The notes: generated from the sequence alone by a model not told the origin. 64,000 nucleotides of DNA from Tumebacillus sp. BK434 (GCF_004340785.1 NZ_SLXS01000002.1:310001-374000), one strand, 5' to 3'. Counted from the stretch's first letter, positions 46,802 to 55,451 are shown. A program made the numbers and translations.

Positions 46802-48373
46802 ATGGAACATTTATCTCAGAAACAAAAAGTGACCGTGATGATCGCCTTAATGGCATCGATGTTTTTTGCGGCCATCAACCAGACGCTGGTCAGCACGGCG
46901 ATGCCGAGAATCATCGCCATGCTTGGCGGGATGGAATATTACTCGTGGGTGATCATGATCTACCTGCTCACCTCGACGGTGGCGACCGTGCTGGTCGGCA
47001 AGCTGTCCGACATCTACGGGCGCAAACCGTTTTTGCTGTCGGGGATCTTGGTGTTCATGATCGGCTCGTTCCTGACCGGCCTCTCGAATGATATCGTGCA
47101 GATGATCATGTTCCGGGGGATTCAAGGCATTGGCGGCGGGATGCTGATGTCGGTGACGACGATGGCGGTCGGCGACCTGTTCGCACCGCGTGAACGGGCG
47201 AAATGGACGGGGCTGATGATGGCGATCTTCGGCTTCTCCAGCGTCATCGGCCCGACGCTCGGCGGCGTGATGATCGACCACATGGATTGGCATTGGCTGT
47301 TCTGGGCCTTCCTGCCGCTCGGCTTTGTGGCGATGCTGATGATCTGGCGCATGTTCCCGAAAAAGACAGAAGGGAAAAGCGAATCGATCGACTACCTGGG
47401 CTCCTTGTTCTTGTCGCTGTCGATCGTGGCGCTCCTGCTCGGCTTCTCGTGGGCGGGAACCAAATACGACTGGGGCTCGCCGCAGATCATCGGGCTGTTC
47501 GCAGCGGCCGTCGTGTTCGCTGTGATCCTCGTCCTGATCGAACGCAAAGTGAAAAGCCCGGTGCTGCCCCTGTCTTTGTTTAAAAACGGGGTGGTCACCA
47601 TCTCCAACGCGGTCGGCTTCCTGATGAACGCCGGCATGATGGGGGCGATGGTGTACCTGCCGTTCTTCGTGCAGGGCGTGCAAGGCTTGACGCCGACCCA
47701 GTCCGGCTTTGTCAACATGCCGATGTCGCTGACGATGATCGTGTTGAGCTCGCTGGTCGGGCGCTGGATGAGCAAATCGGGCAAATACAAGCGCTATGCG
47801 GTGATCGGGATCAGCGTGATGATCGTCGGCATGGTGATGATGGCGTACATGAACTCCATCGCGATGGCGGTGGCGAGCATGATCGTGTTTGGCCTTGGCC
47901 TTGGTCTCAGCATGCCGGTCTTCATGCTGGCGGTGCAAAATGCCGTTCCGATGCATCAACTCGGCGTGGCGACGGCGACGACCACGCTGTTCCGCAACTT
48001 GGGCGGGACGATCGGGCTGGCCGTGCTCGGCTCGGTGATGAATTCGTCCTTGACCCGCCATCTGGAAGAAAAGATGGCAGCAGGCGCCGTGGCGGGCCTC
48101 GCGCAGGTCGATCCGCAGACGGCCGAGAAGATGTCGGCGTTCCTCAACCCGCAGATCCTGCTCGATCAGCCGAAGCTGGCTTCGATCCGCGCTGCGATGC
48201 CAGATCAGCTGCAGTCGCTGCTCGACAGCATGCTCACGATGCTGCGCTCCGTCTTGTCGGACACATTGTCCACCGTCTTCCTCTACGCAGCGGGGATCTT
48301 GGGTGTGGCGTTCGTGCTGGTCTTCCTGTTGAAAGAAATCCCCTTGCGCTCCTCCGCCGATAGCGGACGTTGA
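46802..48373 (+). CDS. DHA2-type MFS multidrug exporter (EmrB/QacA group)
   Basis: 523 residues, 14 helices. Motifs: FFAAINQTLVSTAMPRI at the N-terminus, KLSDIYGRKPFLLSG loop, and FGFSSVIGPTLGGVMID motif C. It is divergent from the marR-type gene and preceded by a dyad. Expression is probably induced when a drug releases the repressor. Confidence 0.95.
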   Translation: MEHLSQKQKVTVMIALMASMFFAAINQTLVSTAMPRIIAMLGGMEYYSWVIMIYLLTSTVATVLVGKLSDIYGRKPFLLSGILVFMIGSFLTGLSNDIVQMIMFRGIQGIGGGMLMSVTTMAVGDLFAPRERAKWTGLMMAIFGFSSVIGPTLGGVMIDHMDWHWLFWAFLPLGFVAMLMIWRMFPKKTEGKSESIDYLGSLFLSLSIVALLLGFSWAGTKYDWGSPQIIGLFAAAVVFAVILVLIERKVKSPVLPLSLFKNGVVTISNAVGFLMNAGMMGAMVYLPFFVQGVQGLTPTQSGFVNMPMSLTMIVLSSLVGRWMSKSGKYKRYAVIGISVMIVGMVMMAYMNSIAMAVASMIVFGLGLGLSMPVFMLAVQNAVPMHQLGVATATTTLFRNLGGTIGLAVLGSVMNSSLTRHLEEKMAAGAVAGLAQVDPQTAEKMSAFLNPQILLDQPKLASIRAAMPDQLQSLLDSMLTMLRSVLSDTLSTVFLYAAGILGVAFVLVFLLKEIPLRSSADSGR

Positions 48374-48410
48374 TTTTTGCGCAGATGGGCGTATAATGAA
48401 AAACAAATGC

Positions 48411-48432
48411 CATATACCCTTGCCGGTATATG
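48411..48432. promoter_or_regulatory. Putative CstR/CsoR operator 1
   Basis: Perfect 8-bp dyad CATATACC / GGTATATG around a 6-base centre. It shares the TACC...GGTA core seen in CsoR/CstR-type sites, about 130 bases before the TauE gene. Confidence 0.55.
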
Positions 48433-48466
48433 CATCATGAAATGAAAACAGGGCAATATCTTTCGT

Positions 48467-48504
48467 AAGGAGTCAGGCTGCGCGCAGCAGCCGCTCCTTT
48501 TTAT
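48467..48504 (+). terminator. Hairpin between the two operator-like dyads
   Basis: AAGGAG...GGCTGC pairs with GCAGCC...CTCCTT and is followed by TTTTA. It may terminate the pump transcript or attenuate the one reading into the tauE-type gene. Confidence 0.6.
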
Positions 48505-48516
48505 ACGTAGAAAATG

Positions 48517-48532
48517 ATACCTAGAGGGGTAT
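48517..48532. promoter_or_regulatory. Putative CstR/CsoR operator 2
   Basis: ATACCTAGAGGGGTAT: ATACC / GGTAT arms with a G-rich centre, the classic form of a CsoR-family site. It is 28 bases upstream of the TauE start, so binding would block transcription. Confidence 0.65.
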
Positions 48533-48560
48533 GGAAGTGCGCGGGGAGGGGAGTTGCAGG

Positions 48561-49349
48561 ATGGAGATCGGGTTGATCATCACGCTGTTCTTGATCGGTT
48601 TTGCCGGGGCCTTTCTGTCCGGGATGCTCGGGATCGGAGGAGCGATCATCAACTACCCGCTGCTGTTATTCCTGCCGGCCCTGCTCGGCGTCGGTGCGTT
48701 CACCGCTCATGAAGTGTCCGGCATGGTCGCCGTGCAGGTGCTTACGGCCACGTTCGCCGGAGCGATGATGTTGCGCAAAGAGAAGGTCATCCACGTCAAA
48801 CTGGTGCTCTGCATGGGAACGGCGATCCTGATCGGCAGTTTTGCCGGCGGGTATGGCGGCATGCTCCTGCCGGGCACGGCGGTGAATCTGGTCTATGCCG
48901 TGCTGGCGACGCTGGCGGCGGTGATGATGCTGCTTCCGCAGCGCGGGTGCATCGAGCGGCCGCTGAAGCAAGTCGAGTTCAATCGCGGGCTCGCGGCTGG
49001 CGCAGCGCTTCTCGTCGGGGCCGCCTCCGGAATCGTCGGCGCAGGCGGCGCGTTTTTGCTGGTGCCGGTGATGCTAAAGATCTTGAAGATCCCGATCCGG
49101 GTGACGATCGCCTCTTCGCTGGCGATCACGTTTCTCTCGTCGATCGGCTCGGTCGCGGGCAAACTGGCGTCCGGTCCCATTCTGCTGGAGCCGACGCTCG
49201 TTCTGGTCGCCGCCAGCGTCTTGGCGGCACCGCTTGGCACCCGGTTCGGCCGGCAGGTGAATCCGCGCCTGCTGCAAGCGATCCTGTCGCTGTTGATCGT
49301 CGGCACGACACTCAAGATCTGGTCGGATCTGTTGCACACATCCCTGTAG
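48561..49349 (+). CDS. TauE/SafE-family sulfite or sulfonate exporter
   Basis: 262 residues from ATG 48561 (GGAGGGGAG upstream), eight or so helices. The repeated motif GMLGIGGAIINYPLLLFLP, and GIVGAGGAFLLVPVMLKI in the second half, are the TauE/SafE signatures. With the CstR-type repressor encoded 128 bases downstream and operator-like dyads upstream, it fits a reactive-sulfur response that exports sulfite formed from persulfides. Confidence 0.9.
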   Translation: MEIGLIITLFLIGFAGAFLSGMLGIGGAIINYPLLLFLPALLGVGAFTAHEVSGMVAVQVLTATFAGAMMLRKEKVIHVKLVLCMGTAILIGSFAGGYGGMLLPGTAVNLVYAVLATLAAVMMLLPQRGCIERPLKQVEFNRGLAAGAALLVGAASGIVGAGGAFLLVPVMLKILKIPIRVTIASSLAITFLSSIGSVAGKLASGPILLEPTLVLVAASVLAAPLGTRFGRQVNPRLLQAILSLLIVGTTLKIWSDLLHTSL

Positions 49350-49477
49350 CGTTGTCGCGACCTTCCAACCCTGATGAGCGGATAGACAGGCATTGCGAAT
49401 TCATGATACCATCTTGGAAAGCGTCTCTAACTCCTTGATTTCCTAGCGATTTACTTTGTCTAATAGGAGCGATTCCA

Positions 49478-49738
49478 ATGGACTATAACGATTCGGTCAA
49501 AAACCGGCTGCGGCGCATTGAAGGACAGGTCCGCGGGGTGTTGAGCATGATGGAACAAGAAAAAGACTGCCGGGATGTCGTCACGCAGCTGACGGCGATC
49601 CGTTCGGCGATCGACCGCACGATCGGCTATGTGGTGGGCTCCAACCTGGAGGCCTGCATTCGCGAAGAGCTCGAAAAAGGGAATGTCCCGGAAAAAGTGA
49701 TCAAAGAAGCGGTCGAAATGCTCGTCAAGAGCCGATAG
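49478..49738 (+). CDS. cstR: CstR-like persulfide-sensing repressor (CsoR family)
   Basis: 86 residues, typical CsoR-fold length. RRIEGQVRGVLSMMEQEKDCRDVVTQL holds the first Cys (31), and SNLEACIREEL the second (about 60). In copper-sensing CsoR a His lies at the position four before the second Cys; here it is Asn. The C-N-C pattern points to CstR, which senses persulfides by Cys-Cys cross-linking. The neighbouring TauE gene supports this. Confidence 0.85.
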   Translation: MDYNDSVKNRLRRIEGQVRGVLSMMEQEKDCRDVVTQLTAIRSAIDRTIGYVVGSNLEACIREELEKGNVPEKVIKEAVEMLVKSR

Positions 49739-49792
49739 GGTTTACCGCAAGCATGCCCTCGTGAGAAAATGGAAGAAAGAGGGGGACATGTT

Positions 49793-50614
49793 ATGGCGTT
49801 GGATCAGATGAAAGTGCCGCGCAGTCTGCAGGATGACTGCGCGAACTGTTTTGGCTTGTGCTGTGTGGCGCTGCCGTATGCCGCTTCGTCCGATTTTGCG
49901 GTCGACAAGGCGGGCGGGGAACCGTGCCGCAACCTGCAGGCCGACTTCCGCTGCGGGGTGCACGACACGCTGCGCAAGCGCGGCTATCGCGGGTGCACCG
50001 TCTATGAATGCTTCGGCGCCGGGCAGAAAGTCGCGCAGGTCACGTACGGAGGAGTGGACTGGCGGAGCGCGCCAGAATCGGCCGGGCAGATGTTTGACGT
50101 TTTTCCGGTGATGCGCCAGCTGCATGAACTGCTCCGCTACCTGCAGGAAGCGGAACGGCTGGAGACGGCAGCAGAGCTTTGCGAAGAGCTCCGGGCCGCT
50201 TATGCCGAGACGGAGCGCTTGACGCTGCTCGGTGCGGAGGAGCTGTTGCGCGTGGACGTGGCAGCCTGCCGGGCGGACGTGAACCGACTGCTGCTGCGGA
50301 CCAGCGAACGGGTGCGTGAAGGCGCGGGCGGACAGCGGCTGAACCGCCGCGGCGCCGATCTGATCGGGGCGAAGCTGCGGGGGGCCGACTTGCGCGGCGC
50401 GAACCTGCGCGGGGCGTATCTGATCGCTGCCGACCTGCGCGGCGCCGATCTGCGCCAGGCAGACTTGATCGGCGCAGACCTGCGGGATGCTGACTTGAGC
50501 GGGGCGAATCTGACCGGGAGCCTGTTTCTGACCCAGTCGCAGCTCAACGCGGCGAAAGGTGACCGGCACACAGAGCTGCCGCCGTCGCTCGCTCGTCCGA
50601 TGCATTGGAAGTAG
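49793..50614 (+). CDS. Cysteine-cluster plus pentapeptide-repeat protein
   Basis: 273 residues from ATG 49793 (AGAGGGGG site). The N-terminal ~75 residues contain nine cysteines ([32 protein letters not shown]), a probable metal-binding YkgJ-like cluster. A helical middle follows. The C-terminus has about twelve pentapeptide repeats of form A(D/N)LxG ([18 protein letters not shown]), which fold into a right-handed beta helix. Pentapeptide proteins can mimic DNA and protect gyrase. A terminator follows. Confidence 0.85.
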   Translation: MALDQMKVPRSLQDDCANCFGLCCVALPYAASSDFAVDKAGGEPCRNLQADFRCGVHDTLRKRGYRGCTVYECFGAGQKVAQVTYGGVDWRSAPESAGQMFDVFPVMRQLHELLRYLQEAERLETAAELCEELRAAYAETERLTLLGAEELLRVDVAACRADVNRLLLRTSERVREGAGGQRLNRRGADLIGAKLRGADLRGANLRGAYLIAADLRGADLRQADLIGADLRDADLSGANLTGSLFLTQSQLNAAKGDRHTELPPSLARPMHWK

Positions 50615-50618
50615 GGGA

Positions 50619-50645
50619 AGGATGCTGGATTCAGCATCCTTTTTT
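50619..50645 (+). terminator. Rho-independent terminator
   Basis: AGGATGCTG / CAGCATCCT stem with loop GATT and five or more T. Confidence 0.9.
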
Positions 50646-50715
50646 GCATGTGAGACATATGTCCTACCTCGTTCCTGCCGATCTGCCTTTTAATGAGGGG
50701 AAGAGGTGAGGAACG

Positions 50716-51144
50716 ATGAGAGGTATCTTGTTCGCGTTCGCCGGCGGGGCGTTGATCACGCTGCAGGGCGTGGCGAATGCGCGCATATCAGCAGACGTCG
50801 GCGCGTGGCAGGCGGCGGCCATGACGCAGTTCACCGGCTGCCTGGCCGCCTTGCTGTTCGTGCTGCTGCTGCAACGGGACGGGAGCTGGCACGGGCTGAA
50901 GCAGGTGCGTCCGCTGTACTTGACGGGCGGTACGTTTGGTGCGGTGGTCGTGTTTGGCAACATCGCGGCGATTCAGCAGATCGGCGTGACGGTGACGGTC
51001 GCCGCCGTGCTGATCGCGCAGTTGTGCCTGACGTTTTGGATCGACAAAGGCGGCTGGTTCGGCGTGGCGAAGCAACAGACGGGCTGGCGGCAGGTGATCG
51101 GCATCGGGATGATGATCGCGGGCGTTATGATTATGAAACTGTGA
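50716..51144 (+). CDS. DMT-superfamily small membrane protein (YdcZ-like), first of a pair
   Basis: 142 residues, about five helices, site GAGGTGAGG. It resembles the YdcZ/DUF606 small transporters (GGALITLQGVANARISADVG and AVLIAQLCLTFWIDKGGWFG). A paralogue of 150 residues is encoded at 51835; such small proteins often function as hetero-pairs. The gene for a Crp/Fnr regulator lies between them. Confidence 0.85.
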   Translation: MRGILFAFAGGALITLQGVANARISADVGAWQAAAMTQFTGCLAALLFVLLLQRDGSWHGLKQVRPLYLTGGTFGAVVVFGNIAAIQQIGVTVTVAAVLIAQLCLTFWIDKGGWFGVAKQQTGWRQVIGIGMMIAGVMIMKL

Positions 51145-51173
51145 GCTGAGGAAAGCGGGAGGTGAATCCGGAC

Positions 51174-51842
51174 ATGGAAGAGATGCGAGAGCGGGGACTT
51201 TTGATGCAATACCTGGAGCGGCATGAGATCACCGGGATCTTTAATGAGCGGCTGTTGCCGCATGTCGGGCTGTACCGCTGCCGGCCGGGCGAGCTGCTCT
51301 GCAGGCAGGGGGAAGCGGCCGACACGCTGTACGTGCTGGTCGACGGCAAAGTGAAGATCTACACCACTTCGGCGGAAGGGAAGACGCTGATCCTGTCCTT
51401 CAAGACGCCGCTGGAAGTGATCGGGGATCTCGAATATGTGCAGGGCGCGGAGATTCTCAATACGGTGGAGGCGGTCACCGACGTCCATGTGCTGGGGGTT
51501 CAGCACCGCTGGCTGCATCAGTACGCGCAAGACGATGCCAAACTGCTGCAGTTTCTGCTGGACATCGTCACGAAGAAATTTCTGGTCAAGTCGCAGTCGA
51601 TGAGCTTCAACATCATGTACCCGGTGGAAGTGCGGCTGGCGAGCTACCTGTTGCTGAACGAACAGACCCGCGCTGTTTCGCTGAAGGACGCGGCGAATCT
51701 GATCGGCACGTCCTACCGCCATCTGAACCGGGTGCTGCGCCAGTTCTGCACAGAGGGGCTGGTCGAGCGCCAGAAAGGGCTGATTGTGGTGAAAGACCGG
51801 GAGGCGCTGGGCGCATTGGCCAGCGAGAAGCTGTATGAGTAG
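51174..51842 (+). CDS. Crp/Fnr-family regulator (YeiL-like)
   Basis: 222 residues from ATG 51174 (GGGAGGTG). Residues ~20-125 are a cyclic-nucleotide-binding-type beta barrel (YRCRPGELLCRQGEAADTLYVLVDGKVKIY). The C-terminal helix-turn-helix is AVSLKDAANLIGTSYRHLNRVLRQF. No 4-Cys iron-sulfur motif as in Fnr. It lies between the two YdcZ-like genes; its stop overlaps the second one's start, so it probably regulates them. Confidence 0.9.
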   Translation: MEEMRERGLLMQYLERHEITGIFNERLLPHVGLYRCRPGELLCRQGEAADTLYVLVDGKVKIYTTSAEGKTLILSFKTPLEVIGDLEYVQGAEILNTVEAVTDVHVLGVQHRWLHQYAQDDAKLLQFLLDIVTKKFLVKSQSMSFNIMYPVEVRLASYLLLNEQTRAVSLKDAANLIGTSYRHLNRVLRQFCTEGLVERQKGLIVVKDREALGALASEKLYE

Positions 51843-52287
51843 CGGGCTGCTGCTGGCGCTGGTGGCGGGGGCGCTGGTCGGGCTGCAAAACATATTCAAC
51901 AGCAAGGTCAGCGAGCGCGCCGGGACGTGGGTGACGACGGCGTGGGTGCTCGGCATGGGCGCGCTGGCATCGCTGCTGATCGGGCTGGCGCTGGAAGGAC
52001 GCGCCTTGTTTGTGCTGGAGAATCCCAAGCCTTGGCACTGGGTCAGCGGGCTGCTCGGCGTCGGGGTGGTGACCAGTCTGGTGCAAGGGGTCAGACGGCT
52101 TGGGGCGACCTATGCGGTGTCGATCGCGCTGACCTCGCAGCTGCTCTGTGCGGTGCTGTGGGACTCGCTCGGGTGGTTTGGCCTGGAGCAGGTGCCGTTT
52201 ACGGGCCGGCAGCTGATCGGCGTGCTGGTGATCATCGGCGGAGTGCTGGTGTACAAAGGGGGGGCGAAGCAGGTTGAACAGGTATAA
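51835..52287 (+). CDS. DMT-superfamily small membrane protein (YdcZ-like), second of a pair
   Basis: 150 residues. The ATG overlaps the Crp-type stop (ATGAGTAG). LALVAGALVGLQNIFNSKVSERAG and ALTSQLLCAVLWDSLGWFG align with the protein at 50716. About five helices. The next gene starts inside its last codons. Confidence 0.85.
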   Translation: MSSGLLLALVAGALVGLQNIFNSKVSERAGTWVTTAWVLGMGALASLLIGLALEGRALFVLENPKPWHWVSGLLGVGVVTSLVQGVRRLGATYAVSIALTSQLLCAVLWDSLGWFGLEQVPFTGRQLIGVLVIIGGVLVYKGGAKQVEQV

Positions 52288-52954
52288 GGCGCTGTTTTTT
52301 GATGTGGACGACACGCTGCTCGATTTCCGCGCGGCGGAACGGGCCGCTTTGCAGATGCTGTTTGCCGCGCAGGGCCTTCCGCTTACGGAGCAGGCGGAGC
52401 GGGAGTACAAACGGATCAATGGCGAGCTGTGGCAGGCGTTTGAAGCGGGCAAAATGTCGCGTGATCAGGTGGTGAACACCCGGTTTGCGCGCCTGCTCCC
52501 CGGGGCGGACGGGGTGCTGCTGGAGCGGGAGTACCGCAGCTTTTTGGAGACCGGGCATCAGTTGATGCCGGGGGCGCTGGAGCTGATCCAGGACTTGCAT
52601 CAACAGCAGTATGACCTGTACATCGTCACCAACGGCGTGTCCAAAACGCAGGACATCCGGCTGCGCAACTCCGGGCTGCTCCCGTATTTCAAAGGCGTGT
52701 TTGTCTCGGAGGATACGGGGTACCAGAAGCCGATGCCAGAGTTTTTCGCGCACGTCTTTGCGCGCATGGACGGGTTCTCGGCAGAGCAGGGGCTGATCAT
52801 CGGCGACTCGCTCAGCGCAGATATTCAAGGCGGGGCATGGGCCGGCCTTGATACCTGCTGGTTCAATCCGTTGGGGAAGCAAAATGGTTCCGGGATTGTG
52901 CCGACGTTTGAAATCGACAGACTGGACGCTTTGAAGGGCTGTTTGGGAACGTGA
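52274..52954 (+). CDS. HAD-superfamily hydrolase, YjjG-like nucleotidase
   Basis: 226 residues from TTG 52274, overlapping the previous gene by 14 bases. HAD motifs: FFDVDDTLLD (nucleophile Asp), IVTNGVSK, GYQKP (Lys) and IIGDSLSADIQGG. Closest in layout to YjjG/YfnB pyrimidine 5'-nucleotidases that clean up non-canonical nucleotides. Terminal gene of the operon; a terminator stands at 53019. Confidence 0.92.
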   Translation: MNRYKALFFDVDDTLLDFRAAERAALQMLFAAQGLPLTEQAEREYKRINGELWQAFEAGKMSRDQVVNTRFARLLPGADGVLLEREYRSFLETGHQLMPGALELIQDLHQQQYDLYIVTNGVSKTQDIRLRNSGLLPYFKGVFVSEDTGYQKPMPEFFAHVFARMDGFSAEQGLIIGDSLSADIQGGAWAGLDTCWFNPLGKQNGSGIVPTFEIDRLDALKGCLGT

Positions 52955-53018
52955 TCTTATCGTTTTTATTTTCAACCCGCCGTCCTCGTGGCCGGGCCGT
53001 TACTGATCGTCCGTACAG

Positions 53019-53057
53019 AAAAGGCTGCCCTCACATGATGAGGGCAGCCTTTTTTCT
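53019..53057. terminator. Terminator between HAD gene and lanthipeptide precursor 2
   Basis: AGGCTGCCCTCA / TGAGGGCAGCCT stem with AAAA before and T6 after, usable on both strands. Confidence 0.92.
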
Positions 53058-53060
53058 GTG

Positions 53061-53261
53061 TTAGAGCGTCGGGCAGGTATAGGTCAAGCAGTTGAGCCGG
53101 GTATGCAGGCAGTCGACCGTCTGCGGAGCGCAGCCCACCGTTTCGTAACAGGTGGCCTCGCGGGTTTGGACACATAGTGTCGTCGCCGGCAACAGCGAGT
53201 CAGCCTGCGAGGAAGAAATCGAGCGGACCTGCACGTCGAGGTCGAAAAGGTCATATTTCAT
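53061..53261 (-). CDS. Class I lanthipeptide-type precursor peptide 2
   Basis: 66 residues behind GGGAGGTG. The leader has DLFDLDVQV, the same box as precursor 1 (36631-36756) and as nisin/epidermin leaders. The core has six Cys (30, 38, 44, 51, 58, 63), each preceded within four residues by Thr (TTLC, TC, TVGC, TVDC, TRLNC, TYTC). This regular T-x(0-3)-C pattern predicts a chain of six small methyllanthionine rings. No lanthionine synthetase gene is near. Distinct from known lanthipeptides I can recall. It has its own promoter and terminator. Confidence 0.78.
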   Translation of the reverse strand: MKYDLFDLDVQVRSISSSQADSLLPATTLCVQTREATCYETVGCAPQTVDCLHTRLNCLTYTCPTL

Positions 53262-53292
53262 GCGGAGCACCTCCCTTTGTTTCTTATCTATT

Positions 53293-53321
53293 ATTTTATA
53301 AATATTTACTAATGTTGTCAA
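53293..53321 (-). promoter_or_regulatory. SigA promoter of precursor 2
   Basis: On the minus strand TTGACA (53321-53316), a 17-base spacer, and TAAAAT (53298-53293). Same layout and AT-rich spacer as the promoter of precursor 1. Confidence 0.78.
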
Positions 53322-53390
53322 ATAACAGCGGTTGTTTACAAAATTTCCGAAAAAGAAAGAGCAGTAAACACGCAATGGTGTTTACTGCTC

Positions 53391-55451
53391 TTACTCCATC
53401 TCGCGGAGAATTTCGACTTCCAAACGGCCGTCGCCGAACTGATTGGTGATTTTGGCGATCAGGGCTTGCTTCTCGTAATAGAGGATGTATTCCGTGTCGC
53501 CGGCTGCGAGGGTGGAGTATTCGGCGTCGATGAGCAGGCTATCCATGTTCATCAGGGTGCCGGTGGCTTTGGTGATCGTCAGCCGCGTCCCCGGGTCCAG
53601 CGCAGGCGCTTGTTCCGCACCCTCGTCCGCTTCTTCCTGCTGCGGAACGTGCTGATTGAGTTCTTCGAGCGCATGGAGCGCGCCGCCGATCTCCAGATGG
53701 TCGGATTGGCTCCAGTTGTAGATGCCCTTGGCCAGATCGGTCACTTCCTCCACCTGGCCGATCAGCCCTTCGAACGCGTCCTGCATGCCACTTCGCCAGT
53801 CTCGCACCAGTCTGGACTTTTTCAGCACCTGCATGTGCGTGGCGAAGCGGACCAGCTTTTGTACAAAGTTCTCGAGCTCCTGCTCGACCTGATCCGCATC
53901 TTCAGAAGTGCAGATCTTGGTGACGACAGCGCCGATCAGCGCGCGGATGTCCGGATTTGCCATCAGGCCGTCGAGGATGTACCACACGGTCGGGTCGAGC
54001 GCCGCTTGGTACAGCGCCTGTACCTGCTCGACTCCGCTGAATGCGGAGCGGGTCGTGTCTTGGTCATAGGCGAACAGGGCGTTGATCTGCCTGATCTGCC
54101 CGGCGCTCAGTTGGATCGACAGCGCTTCATAGTTCTCCTCAGCGTGTCCGCCGGAATACATGACGACGCTGACTCCGAGCGTTTTGGACCAGGCGAGCAA
54201 CAATTGGCTCGGGTCGATGCCGAATTCTTCAGCCAAGGCCAAAAAGCGCTGATCCTGCAGCACTTGCAGCTGCTTCTGCGGGACTGCATAGCCTTGCTTG
54301 CAGGCGCCAAGCCCTGCGCCGCCTTGAATGCCGTACCCCATAAATGTGATGTCGTTGCTTTGGCAGAAGTTGACGATCTCCAGGTTGAGGTTGTACGGGG
54401 AAAAGCGGTTTTGCACATAGCGCAGGCGCATCATGTTCTTCTCCACGGTGAAGTCGTGGATCGCCTGCAACTGCTTCAAGCTGACATTGCTGACCCCAAG
54501 CCCGGTCACCGCTCCGAGAGTGCCGGAGACCATCTCCGCGTACAGCGCTTGCAGATAGTCAAAAATGTGGTCCGGGTTGTCTGGCATCTCATGCAGCATG
54601 ATCACTTTGTGCGCCGATTCGGGGATGGTCTCCATGTGATGGCGCAGGCGTTTGCCCATGTCGGTCAGCCGGAAGCCCAGACTCTCGTGTTTGGAGCGGT
54701 TGCTGCCTTTGGTGTCCGGGTTTTCCGGTTCGACTTTATAGATGATCTCGATCTCGTCAAACGGGATCTCAAGCTCTCTGGCCGCTTGAAAAATCAAGTC
54801 GGCCGCGTTGCCGTACAGCTCGGCCGTATCAAAGACGCGGTAGCCGGAGCGGAGCGCGTTTTTCAAAATGTTGAGCTTCTCTGCGGCCGGCTTATCGATC
54901 ATCACTTCCAGGTCTTCAACAGACGGATCGCGGTCTTTGGGGAAGTCGGTGCCGAAGACAGGTCTGGGCTCCAATTCCTCTTGCGGGGGGAGATCGTCCG
55001 TCCAGTCTTGTTTCCGCCAGATTTCGGTCCATTCGCTGTAGGGGCGGGGCATGTTTTCATAGGGTGCGAGAGTTTCCATATACGGAGGACTGATGTCGAG
55101 GATGGCAAAATACATCAATTCGGTCACCGGATCGAAGAACCATTGCAGCCCGTCCGAGACATCGTCCCACTTCAGCTTCTTGTTCTCGGCCGGCTCCCAA
55201 GCCATCTGCAGCGGCGATCCGCTCAGGCGGGGCGCTGCCTTCCGCTGCCGGGTCGACTGCGGCTGCATCCGGGCGCGAAGCAGCTGCATCGCGGCGCGGT
55301 TGCCCACCGCTTTCTGCATCTGCAGGATGTAGGAAGCGCTGAGCGCGCCGGACGGGCTGCCGGTCCTTGCTGTGGCAGTCCGGCTTTTGTCCGGGGCGAA
55401 TTGCGCAGCATCGGCCGCGTTAACGGGTGTTGGGGTAACCTGTGTATGCAT
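53391..55451 (-). CDS. GNRA-motif protein with aldo/keto reductase domain
   Basis: 686 residues from ATG 55451 (GGGGAGAT site). Residues ~35-60 contain ILQMQKAVGNRAAMQLLRA, the LQ-x3-GNRA-x3-LL motif common near the N-terminus of proteins tied to extracellular contractile injection systems and polymorphic toxins. Residues ~130-470 are an aldo/keto reductase with an apparently complete tetrad: Asp and Tyr in FDTAELYGN, Lys in IIYKVEP, His in VIMLHEM. The C-terminal ~200 residues are helical and unassigned. No signal peptide. An NAD(P)H-dependent enzyme as an exported cargo is inference; no injection-system genes lie in the window. Confidence 0.75.
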   Translation of the reverse strand: MHTQVTPTPVNAADAAQFAPDKSRTATARTGSPSGALSASYILQMQKAVGNRAAMQLLRARMQPQSTRQRKAAPRLSGSPLQMAWEPAENKKLKWDDVSDGLQWFFDPVTELMYFAILDISPPYMETLAPYENMPRPYSEWTEIWRKQDWTDDLPPQEELEPRPVFGTDFPKDRDPSVEDLEVMIDKPAAEKLNILKNALRSGYRVFDTAELYGNAADLIFQAARELEIPFDEIEIIYKVEPENPDTKGSNRSKHESLGFRLTDMGKRLRHHMETIPESAHKVIMLHEMPDNPDHIFDYLQALYAEMVSGTLGAVTGLGVSNVSLKQLQAIHDFTVEKNMMRLRYVQNRFSPYNLNLEIVNFCQSNDITFMGYGIQGGAGLGACKQGYAVPQKQLQVLQDQRFLALAEEFGIDPSQLLLAWSKTLGVSVVMYSGGHAEENYEALSIQLSAGQIRQINALFAYDQDTTRSAFSGVEQVQALYQAALDPTVWYILDGLMANPDIRALIGAVVTKICTSEDADQVEQELENFVQKLVRFATHMQVLKKSRLVRDWRSGMQDAFEGLIGQVEEVTDLAKGIYNWSQSDHLEIGGALHALEELNQHVPQQEEADEGAEQAPALDPGTRLTITKATGTLMNMDSLLIDAEYSTLAAGDTEYILYYEKQALIAKITNQFGDGRLEVEILREME

